From contig CAMLLB010000012.1 in assembly GCA_946480815.1 (NCBI GenBank), positions 1-64,000 of the forward strand: a stretch of 64,000 nucleotides of DNA. The letters run 5' to 3'. Of the stretch, positions 1-8,582 are shown piece after piece. The position numbers and the translations under genes are program-made. The first letter of the stretch is position 1. Each line of letters begins with the position of its first letter. This stretch comes from an uncultured Flavobacteriales bacterium (GTDB lineage: Bacteria > Bacteroidota > Bacteroidia > Flavobacteriales > Crocinitomicaceae). The notes beneath the pieces were generated by a model, which worked only from the letters and a program-made list of their open reading frames with translations, had not been told where the DNA came from and ran no database searches.

Positions 1-13
1 TTTGGTACAGAAC

Positions 14-21
14 TAATTTTG
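14..21 (+). promoter_or_regulatory. Promoter -7 box, leaderless start
   Basis: TAATTTTG matches the Bacteroidota -7 consensus TAnnTTTG. It ends exactly 4 nt before the ATG at 26, so transcription probably begins at or next to the start codon. The -33 element lies mostly outside the window. Confidence 0.6.
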
Positions 22-25
22 TAGG

Positions 26-1207
26 ATGTTGCGCTTATTCGTGCTCATAGGGTTCTTTTTTCCGCTTTTCGTATTTTCTCAACAAATGCGGATCGGTGTT
101 TTGCGCGATTATTCCGTTCAACGGATTGTCTTTGCCTATTCTGACGGAAGTTACAACGTGTTTGGGGATACTACTCAATTTACAACCCTGTTACCAAATG
201 AATTTGTTGACTTATCAGTGACCGGTAATAACCAGATTTCGTTAAAGGTTGGAGTGAATGAAGTAGCAGTCGTATCAAAAGTACTTTTGGTAGCAACGAA
301 ACTGAACCAATCATTGGTTTATTCTACTAAAATACCAACGGTTAAGGAACGAAAGTACAAAGACGATGTGGAAATTACGGTCCAAAACGGAGCGCTGACA
401 ATTGTGAACCAGGTGGATATCAACAATTACCTGAGTGGAGTTGTAGAGTCTGAAGGTGGCGGAGGAAAAGAGATCGAATATTATAAGGTCCAGGCTTTAA
501 TGAGCAGGACCTATGCTTTGAAGTATAAAACAAGGCATCAGAAAGAAGGATTCGATTTGTGTGACAGAACACATTGCCAGGCCTATCACCATCAGTTGCG
601 CCTAAACCCGATGATTGATACTGCTGTTCTGAAAACGGAAGGAATGGTGATGGTAGATCAGCAAAACCATTTGGTAGATGCTTACTTTCATGCCAATTGC
701 GGTGGACAAACTTCCGAACCCGATTATGTCTGGAATAACAAAATTCCTTATTTAAGCACGTTTAAAGACACTTTTTGTATTTATACCAAACAAGCAACCT
801 GGGAGAAACGGATCCCGCAGACAGATTGGATGAATTATCTGGTGACTACTTTTCATTATCCGGTAAACGACTCTGTTCTGGGGCCAATGATTTATACGTT
901 CAACCAGGCAGACCGATGTGCTTTTTATCAATATCCCTGGTTGGGAATTCCTTTGAGAGATATCCGGGAACATTTTAGCCTGAAATCTACTTTTTTCAAT
1001 TGTTACCCGGAAGGTACGGACGTTGTATTACGTGGCCGCGGATATGGTCATGGAGTTGGTTTGTGTCAGGAAGGTGCTATGAAAATGGCAAAATACGGGT
1101 TTAATTATGTGCAGATAGCCTTGTATTATTTTCCAGGGGTAAAAGTGGTTAATTACCAGGAACAGCAGTATTTTAATCAGCGGCCGAAGATCGTGGAACT
1201 GGACTAG
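26..1207 (+). CDS. SpoIID/LytB domain protein, exported
   Basis: Exported 393-aa protein of the SpoIID/LytB family. Family members act on peptidoglycan; SpoIID of Bacillus is a lytic transglycosylase acting on denuded glycan. Residues 1-19 form a signal peptide ending VFSQ. The SpoIID domain fills roughly residues 110-370: an acidic motif VVESEGG near residue 139 (where the catalytic Glu of SpoIID lies) and the family hallmark GRGYGHGVGLCQEGA near residue 336. The organism is not a spore former by any evidence here, so the role is probably general wall remodelling. The ATG at 26 is favoured because it starts a clean signal peptide 4 nt after a -7 box. It stands alone, tail-to-tail with the next gene. 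Confidence 0.88.
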   Translation: MLRLFVLIGFFFPLFVFSQQMRIGVLRDYSVQRIVFAYSDGSYNVFGDTTQFTTLLPNEFVDLSVTGNNQISLKVGVNEVAVVSKVLLVATKLNQSLVYSTKIPTVKERKYKDDVEITVQNGALTIVNQVDINNYLSGVVESEGGGGKEIEYYKVQALMSRTYALKYKTRHQKEGFDLCDRTHCQAYHHQLRLNPMIDTAVLKTEGMVMVDQQNHLVDAYFHANCGGQTSEPDYVWNNKIPYLSTFKDTFCIYTKQATWEKRIPQTDWMNYLVTTFHYPVNDSVLGPMIYTFNQADRCAFYQYPWLGIPLRDIREHFSLKSTFFNCYPEGTDVVLRGRGYGHGVGLCQEGAMKMAKYGFNYVQIALYYFPGVKVVNYQEQQYFNQRPKIVELD

Positions 1208-1210
1208 TGC

Positions 1211-1269
1211 CTTCGACTACGCTCAGTCACCTGAGCAATGTGAGTAAAGGATACTGAGCGCAGTCGAAG
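1211..1269. repeat. Inverted CTTCGACT-type repeat between converging genes
   Basis: CTTCGACTACGCTCAGT (1211-1227) is followed after 25 nt by ACTGAGCGCAGTCGAAG (1253-1269), an inverted copy with one difference. It lies between two converging genes, so the folded RNA may end transcription from both sides, although there is no strong T-run. The same word recurs near 31595, 32343, 32463 and 54391. Confidence 0.7.
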
Positions 1270-1275
1270 TATCAA

Positions 1276-1560
1276 TTATTTGTACGTGATCACAAAAATA
1301 TCCTCGTCGTCTTTCTTGAATAATTTATCCTCTCTGGCCAGTTTTTCCAGGTATGAAAGGTCCTTGATCTGTGAAAGGATATATTTGGTGTCTTTCAGCT
1401 TTAAATTCATTGCCGATTGTGCAGAACGCAATTCGGAAAGCTTCTTGTTCTGATTGATGATGGTGAAGATATCCACTTCATCCAAGAACAAATTGTACAC
1501 CATGAAAAGACAGAGTGCAAGAATGTATTTGTTCCTGAAAGGTGTGAGATACTTCTTCAT
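1276..1560 (-). CDS. Septum formation initiator (FtsB/DivIC-like)
   Basis: 94-aa bitopic membrane protein of the FtsB/DivIC family. The family joins the divisome and links FtsL and FtsQ-like partners at the division septum. A short basic N-terminus is followed by one membrane segment (about residues 10-27) and a coiled coil (about 35-65) rich in Leu, Lys and Glu, then the typical LARED-like segment (YLEKLAREDKLFKK) seen in this family near residue 75. Length is normal. Start is set by TAACTTTG ending 4 nt upstream of the ATG. It is monocistronic and converges with the SpoIID-like gene. Confidence 0.85.
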   Translation of the reverse strand: MKKYLTPFRNKYILALCLFMVYNLFLDEVDIFTIINQNKKLSELRSAQSAMNLKLKDTKYILSQIKDLSYLEKLAREDKLFKKDDEDIFVITYK

Positions 1561-1564
1561 ATTC

Positions 1565-1572
1565 CAAAGTTA
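1565..1572 (-). promoter_or_regulatory. Promoter -7 box of DivIC-like gene, leaderless
   Basis: On the minus strand TAACTTTG ends 4 nt before the ATG at 1560. A TTTTG lies 21 nt further upstream (plus-strand 1594-1598), fitting a -33 element. Confidence 0.65.
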
Positions 1573-1642
1573 GGGTTTATTGATCTGCGTTTTCAAAAGA
1601 AGGATAGGAGATATCCTCTAAGTAATGTTAATTATTCTGGTG

Positions 1643-1735
1643 TCAGTTCGAGTAGTTCAACTCATGTATTCCCGATACCCGATCCGCTATGCAGACGGAC
1701 TCGAATTGACATGAGTTGAATGTATCGAGAACAAG
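1643..1735. repeat. Imperfect inverted repeat, intergenic
   Basis: GTTCGAGTAGTTCAACTCATG near 1645-1665 is answered by CATGAGTTGAATGTATCGAG near 1709-1728. The arms are imperfect and the roughly 45-nt loop is GC-richer. No reading frame fits. It looks like a dispersed intergenic element rather than a regulatory site of either neighbour. Confidence 0.5.
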
Positions 1736-1752
1736 CCAGAAGCAGAGGTTCA

Positions 1753-1796
1753 ATAAACAAGTAGGGGCGCGATTAATCGCGCCCCTACTTGTTTAT
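1753..1796. terminator. Perfect 44-bp palindrome, gene-end hairpin
   Basis: A perfect 44-bp palindrome with arm core AGTAGGGGCGCGATTAATC and AT-rich outer ends. It starts 11 bp after the stop of the minus-strand gene ending at 1808, and its RNA would be a GC-rich hairpin with A/U flanks on either strand. First of five related elements in the window (also 2683, 23957, 28076, 46764). Confidence 0.7.
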
Positions 1797-1807
1797 ATTT
1801 TTCAATA

Positions 1808-2530
1808 TCAATTGACGATCTCGTCGTATTTCGCTTTGAAATCTTCATTTCCTTCGTACCACTGAGCAACTTTACCCATTACGGCTTTTGCTTTTTCAGT
1901 TTGCTTGGCACTTATGTAACATTCTGCCGTTTGGATTACTCCCATCATCAATAAATCTTTTTCGGCTTTAGACCACTCGGAAATATCCGTAACGGATTTA
2001 AGCATCGTTTCAGCTTCTTTCCACATGGTATTCGCACCTCCTTTGTCAGCGTTGCGGTATTTGCAAACACCATCCAGGTATTTTGCCCCGATACTGCTGA
2101 TGTTGATCTTGTAATATTTCATGACCCAGGTTGCAGCTTTCTTGTAGTCAGGGGCTTCCACTTCATTTCGAATGGTTTCTACCAAACTGTTTTTGAATTC
2201 ATCATAGAACTCTGCATATTCACTTTGAACACTGCCGTCTTTATCGTACTTGATGCTTTTTCCAACTTCCCCGATTGCTTCTTTGTAAGCATTCTTATAT
2301 TTCTCGTCATCAGAACCACTCAAGGAAACTTTGTAAAGACCTCTGCCCATCCACATGTGTGGCAACGCATCGCTCTTTGTTTTGTCGTTCATGGTATATT
2401 TTTCAGACGCACGAACCAGTTTTTCGTAGTCGCCATCTGCATAAAGGATGCGCAAATCGTTATATTCCGGTGCTTGTGCAACCAGTAATTTGGTAGTAAG
2501 TAGGGCACCAATTAGAACAAGCTTTCTCAT
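1808..2530 (-). CDS. Exported protein of unknown function, TPR-like helices
   Basis: 240-aa protein that I do not recognise as a named family. A signal peptide ends LLVAQA near residue 20. The rest is predicted to be helical: repeated Tyr/Ala/Leu patterning, with segments such as LRILYADGDYEKLVRASEKY and the C-terminal AECYISAKQTEKAKAVMGK, resembles tetratricopeptide repeats. Proteins of this type in Bacteroidota are usually periplasmic and of unknown role. It is flanked by two palindromic hairpins (1753 and 2683), so it is probably a single-gene transcript. Upstream there is only a weak TACATTCG promoter match, leaving a leader of about 30-40 nt. Confidence 0.7.
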   Translation of the reverse strand: MRKLVLIGALLTTKLLVAQAPEYNDLRILYADGDYEKLVRASEKYTMNDKTKSDALPHMWMGRGLYKVSLSGSDDEKYKNAYKEAIGEVGKSIKYDKDGSVQSEYAEFYDEFKNSLVETIRNEVEAPDYKKAATWVMKYYKINISSIGAKYLDGVCKYRNADKGGANTMWKEAETMLKSVTDISEWSKAEKDLLMMGVIQTAECYISAKQTEKAKAVMGKVAQWYEGNEDFKAKYDEIVN

Positions 2531-2682
2531 AAAATTTAATTTCGTTGAATGGGTAAAACCAATAACTATGCCGAATGTACGAAAACTTTAAATAAAAGTT
2601 TCGTTGCGATCTTCCAAAATGAATCTTTTCCAATTGAAAATGAACAATTGATAATTGAAAAGTGAAGAATTCGTTACAATTC

Positions 2683-2716
2683 AGTGTAAGGGCGAAAAAT
2701 TTTTCGTCCTTACACT
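2683..2716. terminator. 34-bp palindrome with one G-T mismatch
   Basis: AGTGTAAGGGCGAAAAA is followed directly by its inverted copy, with a single mismatch that would be a G-U pair in RNA. It lies 9 bp beyond the stop of mutB (minus strand) and is a likely terminator. Related in design to the other gene-end palindromes. Confidence 0.65.
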
Positions 2717-2724
2717 TTCAATTA

Positions 2725-4857
2725 TTATTCAGCACTTTGGATCAGCAATTCCAAAATTTTCTGTGCGGCTTTTGAAATCTTGGTCCCTGGTCCGAATACG
2801 CCGAATACGCCGGCATCGTATAAGAAATCATAATCCTGCGCCGGGATAACACCGCCCGCAACAACCATAATATCCGGTCGGCCCAGTTTCTTCAGTTCTT
2901 CAATTACTTGCGGAACCAGCGTTTTATGCCCTGCAGCAAGTGATGAAACACCCAATACGTGAACATCGTTTTCGATTGCTTGTTTTGCCGCTTCACCCGG
3001 TGTTTGGAAAAGTGGCCCTATGTCTACATCAAAACCTATATCCGCAAAGGAAGTGGCAATAACTTTTGCTCCGCGGTCATGTCCGTCCTGACCCATTTTG
3101 GCAATCATGATTCGTGGTCTTCGTCCTTCCAGTTTGGCGAAAGTTTCCACCATCTCTTTTGCTGTTTCAAAATCTTTATCACTCATACTCTCAGCCGAAT
3201 AAACTCCGCTTATGGAGCGGATAGTTGCCTGGTGTCTTCCGAAAGATGCTTCCATTGCCTGTGAAATTTCACCCAAAGAAGCACGTTCTCTTGCGCATTC
3301 TACTGCAATTTCCAATAAATTGCCTGTTCCGGTTCGTGCTGCTTCCGCCAATTTCTCCAAAGCCGCTTTTACACGTTCCGGATTTCGGGTTTCGCGCAAT
3401 ACTTTCAATCGTTCCAATTGTGATTCACGCACTTTGGTATTGTCCACTTCCAGGATATCGATCGCGTCTTCTTTTTCCAGTTGGTATCGGTTTACACCAA
3501 CAATGATATCTTTTCCGGCATCAATTCGGGCCTGCTTGCGTGCTGCGGCTTCCTCGATGCGCATTTTGGGAATTCCGGTTTCGATCGCTTTGGCCATTCC
3601 GCCCAATTCTTCTACTTCCTGGATTAATTTCCAGGCCTCGTCCACTAATTCCTGGGTCAGCTTTTCAACGTAATAGCTGCCACCCCATGGATCGATGAGG
3701 TCGGTCATACCGGTTTCCTGCTGCAGGTAAATTTGTGTATTCCGCGCAATCCGTGCAGAAAAGTCGGTTGGTAGAGCGATCGCTTCATCCAAAGCATTTG
3801 TATGCAATGATTGTGTTCCTCCAAAACCTGCTGCCATTGCTTCAATACAGGTTCGGGCCACGTTGTTGAAAGGGTCCTGTTCCGTTAAACTCCACCCGGA
3901 AGTTTGACAGTGTGTTCTTAGTGCAAGTGACTTTTCACTTTTCGGATTGAATTGAGAAACCAGTTTCGACCAAAGTAATCTTCCTGCCCTCATTTTTGCA
4001 ATTTCCATGAAGTGATTCATCCCGATTGCCCAAAAGAAACTCAAACGCGGAGCAAAACTGTCTACGTCCATTCCTGCATTAATTCCCGCTCTTAAGTATT
4101 CCAGTCCGTCTGCCAAGGTGTAGGCCAACTCAATACTCGCAGTTGCACCTGCTTCCTGCATGTGGTACCCGGAAATGGAAATGGAATTAAAGCGGGGCAT
4201 TTTTTCCGCGGTATAGGCGAAAATATCTGCAATAATCCGCATGGATGGAGCCGGAGGATAAATGTATGTGTTCCGTACCATGAATTCTTTCAGAATGTCA
4301 TTCTGAATCGTCCCGGAAAGTTCTTCCTGTTTCACTCCCTGTTCTTCCGCAGCCACAATGTAAAACGCCATGATCGGAATAACAGCGCCGTTCATAGTCA
4401 TGGAAACTGACATTTCGTTCAGAGGGATCTGATCGAACAAGATCTTCATGTCGAGGATGGAATCGATCGCAACTCCTGCTTTACCAACGTCACCAACTAC
4501 GCGTTCATGGTCTGAATCATATCCACGATGCGTTGCCAGGTCGAAAGCCACGGAAAGTCCTTTTTGTCCTGCTGCCAGGTTTCTGCGGTAGAATGCATTT
4601 GATTCTTCTGCCGTGGAAAATCCTGCGTACTGACGAATAGTCCACGGACGGATCGCGTACATGGAACCGTAAGGCCCGCGTAAGAAAGGAGCCTTTCCGC
4701 TGACGAATCCCAGGTGATTGACTTCGCTTAGATCTGCTTTGTTATAATAACTTGCCAGTTCGATTTTCTCCGGTGTGGAAAAAATAGTTTTCTCAGCTGT
4801 CCCTGACTGTGTATCCGTGCTTAAGGATACGTTTTCAAATGATTGACGGATACTCAT
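2725..4857 (-). CDS. mutB: Methylmalonyl-CoA mutase, large (catalytic) subunit
   Basis: 710-aa adenosylcobalamin enzyme that interconverts (R)-methylmalonyl-CoA and succinyl-CoA, linking propionate and odd-chain or branched amino-acid breakdown to the TCA cycle in the cytoplasm. Residues about 60-540 are the TIM-barrel mutase domain ([20 protein letters not shown], then the [12 protein letters not shown] and [18 protein letters not shown] segments). Residues about 575-710 are the B12-binding domain with the DGHDRG base-off motif (the cobalt-ligating His) near residue 587, and GVSSLAAGH. Length is typical. It overlaps the end of mutA by 4 nt (ATGA), so the two subunits are translationally coupled, matching a 1:1 heterodimer. 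Confidence 0.96.
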   Translation of the reverse strand: MSIRQSFENVSLSTDTQSGTAEKTIFSTPEKIELASYYNKADLSEVNHLGFVSGKAPFLRGPYGSMYAIRPWTIRQYAGFSTAEESNAFYRRNLAAGQKGLSVAFDLATHRGYDSDHERVVGDVGKAGVAIDSILDMKILFDQIPLNEMSVSMTMNGAVIPIMAFYIVAAEEQGVKQEELSGTIQNDILKEFMVRNTYIYPPAPSMRIIADIFAYTAEKMPRFNSISISGYHMQEAGATASIELAYTLADGLEYLRAGINAGMDVDSFAPRLSFFWAIGMNHFMEIAKMRAGRLLWSKLVSQFNPKSEKSLALRTHCQTSGWSLTEQDPFNNVARTCIEAMAAGFGGTQSLHTNALDEAIALPTDFSARIARNTQIYLQQETGMTDLIDPWGGSYYVEKLTQELVDEAWKLIQEVEELGGMAKAIETGIPKMRIEEAAARKQARIDAGKDIIVGVNRYQLEKEDAIDILEVDNTKVRESQLERLKVLRETRNPERVKAALEKLAEAARTGTGNLLEIAVECARERASLGEISQAMEASFGRHQATIRSISGVYSAESMSDKDFETAKEMVETFAKLEGRRPRIMIAKMGQDGHDRGAKVIATSFADIGFDVDIGPLFQTPGEAAKQAIENDVHVLGVSSLAAGHKTLVPQVIEELKKLGRPDIMVVAGGVIPAQDYDFLYDAGVFGVFGPGTKISKAAQKILELLIQSAE

Positions 4858-6182
4858 AGGGCTTGTTCTAGAATTAATGGTTTCAGGTTGTTCCAGGATG
4901 CAGGAAGTGCTGTCCAGTTATTTTCAACCTGTTCCGGATTCGGGAAGATGTTGATCCCGATTCGTTTTTCTGTTTTGTCTTTGATTTCCGCCACACGCAT
5001 AGCAGCCTTTTCTTCGATTTCGGTTGCCAGTGTAAGGCACACTTCCGGATTGGAAATAGTTCCGTTCCGCTCGATCCATTGAAAGGAGCTCCACGCACGT
5101 TCGGCAATGGTTTCTGTCAATGAATCCAAAGCGTAAGAACCGCCTGCAGGATCCAAAACGATCTGCAAATAAGATTCTTCCTTCAGCAAGAGGGAAATAT
5201 TGGTAGCCATTCTGCGGGTAAATGCCGTATTGGAATTTGTTGAGTACCAATCGTAAGGTTGAATGTTCAAGTGTTGGATCCCACCCAAAACCACAGACAT
5301 TGCTTCTGTTGTCTGACGCAATAAATTGGTATACGGATCTTTCAGGCTGACATTCAGAAAACCTGTACGTGCAGTAATCGTAGCTGCCAATGAACATGTG
5401 TGTTTTGGAGCATAAGCCGAAACAATTTGTGCCCAACAAGTTCTGAAAGCACGGATCTTAGCCAATTCAAAGAAGTATTTACTCCCGATCCCAAAAGTGA
5501 AATGAATGGCTGCTGCGGCAGTATCGCAATCAATCCCACGGTCCATTTGTTTTACCAAAAGTTCATGGCCTTCAGCCAATGCAATACTCAATTCCTGCCA
5601 GCTTGTTCCGCCGGCCTGTTGCACCAGTGACGCATCTACATGATATAACTTGAGGTTTGGATTTTTATCCAGGTATGCATGCAGGTTCGTCTTTAATAAC
5701 TCGTCATTGTCTGCATATTCGATTAGAATAGGAGCTTCTTTCGCGAAAATTAAAAATTGATTGACCTGCTCTTTCGTTTTAGCTTTAAAGGTGGTATGAA
5801 TAAATGACAAGCCAACTTCGTTCAGAAGCAGATGAAAATCAATGGGATCTGTGTTTGTTGCTTCCAGTACCAAATGATCCGTTCCCGACATCAATGCGGC
5901 GGTAATCTCTTTGTTGGTTTCCTTCAGATCTCCAATACGAAAGTTTGTTGCAATGGTCCAATCGTTGTTTTTGGATTGGATTCCACGGGTGAAAGGAGCT
6001 AATCCCGGATCTGAGAAGTTGTTTTTCAAATCTTCACGGTGGAAATAGCTCGGAAACGCAATTTCTTCCACGCGATTGATCTTGTTTAATGTATCGATCG
6101 ATTCACCCTTCAATTCCTTTTGCAGGATGGCGATCCATTCTTCTTTAGAACTGGCCTGGAAGGATGAGAATAAGTCATTCAT
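4854..6182 (-). CDS. mutA: Methylmalonyl-CoA mutase, small subunit
   Basis: 442-aa non-catalytic partner of MutB. It shares the mutase barrel fold ([38 protein letters not shown] segment around residues 215-245, and [16 protein letters not shown] near 345) but has no DxHxxG motif. Small subunits of actinobacteria are about 620-640 aa because they keep a degenerate C-terminal B12-like domain; here the protein stops right after the barrel, so that domain is absent. It starts 11 nt after the EI24-like gene and overlaps mutB by 4 nt, giving an operon EI24-mutA-mutB. Confidence 0.92.
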   Translation of the reverse strand: MNDLFSSFQASSKEEWIAILQKELKGESIDTLNKINRVEEIAFPSYFHREDLKNNFSDPGLAPFTRGIQSKNNDWTIATNFRIGDLKETNKEITAALMSGTDHLVLEATNTDPIDFHLLLNEVGLSFIHTTFKAKTKEQVNQFLIFAKEAPILIEYADNDELLKTNLHAYLDKNPNLKLYHVDASLVQQAGGTSWQELSIALAEGHELLVKQMDRGIDCDTAAAAIHFTFGIGSKYFFELAKIRAFRTCWAQIVSAYAPKHTCSLAATITARTGFLNVSLKDPYTNLLRQTTEAMSVVLGGIQHLNIQPYDWYSTNSNTAFTRRMATNISLLLKEESYLQIVLDPAGGSYALDSLTETIAERAWSSFQWIERNGTISNPEVCLTLATEIEEKAAMRVAEIKDKTEKRIGINIFPNPEQVENNWTALPASWNNLKPLILEQAL

Positions 6183-6193
6183 GTTTTATTCTT

Positions 6194-6958
6194 TTATGTA
6201 TCTAATAGATCTTGGTCCGGAACTGCCGGTGCAGGTTTAGGCTCTGCTTTTTTATTCATCAGAATATAGACAGCTGTAGACAGCATGGCAGTTAAAACCG
6301 GTGCTGCAATGATCCCGACTATTGGAATTTTGATCATCAAAGTAAAAATTCCCCCGGTGATCAGCATATAGCTCATTTTGGAGAATCCCATTCCCCAGCT
6401 TTTAAAGAAATTCAAGCCGTAGCGCTCCATACTGTAATCATAGAAAGAGAACCCTACGAAGAAGGAAGCGATTAAAAAGAAGATCGTTTCTCCGATAAAA
6501 TCAGGCATGAACCAGGAGAAAATCCACCAGATTCCCAGGAAAATGTATTCCATGAATAAGGCACTGATAACAATCAGGATCATTCGTAAGAAGTCATTAA
6601 ACAGGCGGACGAAATCGAATTTGTATTCATTTCCGGTCAGGTAACTGTCAAATTTCTCTGAAAGGATGCAATTGACAGGTGAAAGAATGACCAATATAAC
6701 AAATTTATAGAATTCGGAAACGATCAGATCAAAGATGCTGAAGATGCCGTCAGCCAACCAACCGATCGCAGTTCCAACCAGGGGAACATCGTCTGCTACA
6801 TGGGCAATTGCAAGGACTTTCTCTGCCTGCCATTTGTAGTACAGGTAAATCGATCCGACAATTAATCCGGGAACAAAAAACCACAAAAACTTTCCTTTCA
6901 GGAGGGCTTTTGCAACTTGTTCTATTCCTGTCCAGTGATTTTTAAAGGCTTGAACCAT
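6194..6958 (-). CDS. EI24/CysZ-like integral membrane protein
   Basis: Multi-pass inner-membrane protein of the EI24 (CysZ-like) family, 254 aa with the start used here. Hydrophobic stretches are seen near the N-terminus (FLWFFVPGLIVGSIYLYY), two long central ones, and one before the C-terminus (FTLMIKIPIVGIIAAPVLTA). Family function is poorly defined; CysZ takes up sulfate. It is first in an operon with mutA and mutB, but nothing shows a link to that enzyme. Start choice: an upstream ATG at 6976 exists, but TATATTTG ends only 1 nt before it, so the transcript would begin at or inside that codon. The ATG at 6958 is therefore preferred. Confidence 0.75.
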   Translation of the reverse strand: MVQAFKNHWTGIEQVAKALLKGKFLWFFVPGLIVGSIYLYYKWQAEKVLAIAHVADDVPLVGTAIGWLADGIFSIFDLIVSEFYKFVILVILSPVNCILSEKFDSYLTGNEYKFDFVRLFNDFLRMILIVISALFMEYIFLGIWWIFSWFMPDFIGETIFFLIASFFVGFSFYDYSMERYGLNFFKSWGMGFSKMSYMLITGGIFTLMIKIPIVGIIAAPVLTAMLSTAVYILMNKKAEPKPAPAVPDQDLLDT

Positions 6959-6977
6959 GTGTTTGTTGTTTCGCATT

Positions 6978-6985
6978 CAAATATA
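6978..6985 (-). promoter_or_regulatory. Promoter -7 box of EI24-mutA-mutB operon
   Basis: TATATTTG on the minus strand, 1 nt upstream of an ATG at 6976 and 19 nt upstream of the ATG at 6958. It argues for the downstream start. Confidence 0.55.
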
Positions 6986-6990
6986 CAAAG

Positions 6991-7047
6991 AATGTAGAAT
7001 GCTGAATGAAGAATTAAGAGTCGGATTTCTCTTATCATTCTGAATTC
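6991..7047. repeat. Direct repeat copy A
   Basis: About 57 bp (AATGTAGAATGCTGAATGAA at the left end), repeated with about seven differences at 7809-7866. The two copies flank the gene 7111-7809. Each copy also holds an internal inverted pair, GAATGCTGAATGA against TCATTCTGAATTC. Confidence 0.75.
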
Positions 7048-7110
7048 TACATTCTGAATTGAAAAGTTCAAAAGGATGAACTTTAGTTGTCTTGAATTGT
7101 AATCCTATCT

Positions 7111-7809
7111 ATGATTCAAAAACTGATTTTCATTAGCCTGTTTTTTATTGCATTCAATGATAGTTTTGCTCAAAAACAAGAGGTGTATTCGCTGTCATTC
7201 CCGAACCAAAAACTGAATCCGGATTCAATTCGGGCTGATTGCATTAAAAGAATCGGTGCTTTTCCTGAGTATTTTCGATCTTATGCCCGGGAGTTGGGTA
7301 ATCCCGAATCTAAACCGGAGCAAATTGTCCGCATAAAAAGAGATTATAAATATTCCGGAGACTATCAGATTATGTTTGTCCGTGAGTTTCTTGATCCTTT
7401 GAATCCGTTGCCGTTTGGAACACCAATTTCGACCGATACGCTCTTATTAAATGATAGCATCCGGGAGAAATTCGATCATATTATTCGTCATGAAAATTAT
7501 TTTGGGTTCACGAATGGCAAACTCACTTCGGCTGAACAGCTCACCATTAAGCAATTGGAGAATATTACTGCTCATACGTTTGTTTCAGCTGACAGAAAGG
7601 CCGTATTATTTTATGAATCGGCTGATTCTAAATGGCAAGGGGAAGCATATCCGGTGCTTTATTATTACTATGAAGGCATGTTGGTTGCAGTCAGAATTTC
7701 GGACCTGATTTATACCACGGAAACTGAACTTTCTCAATTTTCCAATATGAAATTCTTGCCAGGAATGGTTACTTTGATATTTGAATTGGAAGAGTATATA
7801 AAGAAATAA
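7111..7809 (+). CDS. Exported protein of unknown function
   Basis: 232-aa protein with a signal peptide (MIQKLIFISLFFIAFNDSFAQ) and no motif that I recognise. The mature part is mixed charged/aromatic, with segments IKRDYKYSGDYQIMFVREFLD and a Tyr-rich stretch (YPVLYYYYEGMLVAVRIS) that suggests beta strands. Probably periplasmic. It sits between two near-identical 57-bp direct repeats, which may mean it arrived or duplicated as a unit. No TAnnTTTG box is visible upstream. Confidence 0.65.
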   Translation: MIQKLIFISLFFIAFNDSFAQKQEVYSLSFPNQKLNPDSIRADCIKRIGAFPEYFRSYARELGNPESKPEQIVRIKRDYKYSGDYQIMFVREFLDPLNPLPFGTPISTDTLLLNDSIREKFDHIIRHENYFGFTNGKLTSAEQLTIKQLENITAHTFVSADRKAVLFYESADSKWQGEAYPVLYYYYEGMLVAVRISDLIYTTETELSQFSNMKFLPGMVTLIFELEEYIKK

Positions 7810-7866
7810 ATGCAGAATGCTGAATGAAGAATTAAGAGGTTGGATTTTTCTCATCATTCTGAATTT
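7809..7866. repeat. Direct repeat copy B
   Basis: Second copy of the repeat at 6991-7047; it begins at the last base of the stop codon of the preceding gene. It is followed at once by TATATTGG (7869-7876), a near-match to the -7 box for the next small gene. Confidence 0.75.
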
Positions 7867-7910
7867 GGTATATTGGCATGCAAATTGTAAAATCCGAAAT
7901 AAAAAGAATT

Positions 7911-8090
7911 ATGAAAAATCTAGCATTGATAATTGTTGTTCTTGTGGGAACGTCTTTAGTGACCGTTGCACAGGATGGGACAAAAAAACAAACTGAGCCG
8001 GCAAAGGTTGAAATTAAGAAGAGACCTTTGAAAACGACACCGGTTAAGAAGGATGTGAAAAAAGAAGCTCCTGCGAAGAAAGTAAAGTAA
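7911..8090 (+). CDS. Small Lys-rich exported peptide
   Basis: 59-aa protein with a good signal peptide (MKNLALIIVVLVGTSLVTVAQ) and a roughly 38-residue mature part that is extremely rich in Lys, with Pro, Thr and Glu (for example KKRPLKTTPVKKDVKKEAP). No family recognised; it could bind acidic surfaces such as polysaccharide, nucleic acid or phospholipid heads, but that is only inference. An ATG at 7878 would add 11 residues before the signal peptide, and it lies 1 nt after a -7-like TATATTGG, so the ATG at 7911 is preferred. A strong terminator follows. Confidence 0.65.
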   Translation: MKNLALIIVVLVGTSLVTVAQDGTKKQTEPAKVEIKKRPLKTTPVKKDVKKEAPAKKVK

Positions 8091-8095
8091 ATAAA

Positions 8096-8128
8096 AAAAT
8101 CCTCCCATGTTAATCGGAGGATTTTTTA
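8096..8128. terminator. Bidirectional terminator
   Basis: AAATCCTCC and GGAGGATTT arms around a 10-nt loop, A-run on the left and T-run on the right. It ends the small Lys-rich gene (plus) and the operon ending at 8132 (minus). Confidence 0.85.
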
Positions 8129-8131
8129 TTT

Positions 8132-8581
8132 CTACATAATCCCGAATTGGGTAAAATGATGTGTGAGGTGTTTTTTATTCAACAAGTCCCATTGTTCATA
8201 GTTCAACGGACCATAATAAGCATGTGTCATTTTTAAATCCGGGTTCTGAGCGAAGAGTTCCTGGAATTCCAGGTAGACATCCACGAATTCATCAATTGCC
8301 AGTTCCAGTTCTTCATGTCGCAGCGGGGTGCCATCTTTTGCAAAAGGGACTTCCATGTTTTGGGCCATCGGTTTATCCGTATACAGGAAAGCGACCATGC
8401 GTTCTACTTTGTCTTCCGGAATGAGTAATTCCTGCGGGTTTTCTCCTGTTGCAATCCGAAGGGTGTCCGTTAAATGCTCGACCATGCGCTGAGCAGACAT
8501 TTTCCCCCAGGCAGGTTTTTTGTCTGCGGTCAATTTATTCAAATGCGAAAGCACTGTTTCCAAATCAGTTTCAATAAACAT
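8132..8581 (-). CDS. DinB-like/DUF1569-type four-helix protein
   Basis: 149-aa cytoplasmic protein resembling the DinB-like superfamily, closest to DUF1569 by eye. Seen: an N-terminal helix with WGKMSAQRMVEHLTDTL (His near residue 36) and a C-terminal KKHLTHHFTQFG motif (His residues near 139-143). These widely spaced His residues form a metal site in the superfamily. The reaction is unknown; some relatives are thiol transferases. It is the third gene of an operon, starting 1 nt after the lipid-kinase gene stop. Confidence 0.65.
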   Translation of the reverse strand: MFIETDLETVLSHLNKLTADKKPAWGKMSAQRMVEHLTDTLRIATGENPQELLIPEDKVERMVAFLYTDKPMAQNMEVPFAKDGTPLRHEELELAIDEFVDVYLEFQELFAQNPDLKMTHAYYGPLNYEQWDLLNKKHLTHHFTQFGIM

Positions 8582-8582
8582 G

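Noticed and set aside
3212..3673. 153-codon plus-strand ORF inside mutB
   Set aside because: A shadow of the mutB frame; Ser/Arg-rich low-complexity product.
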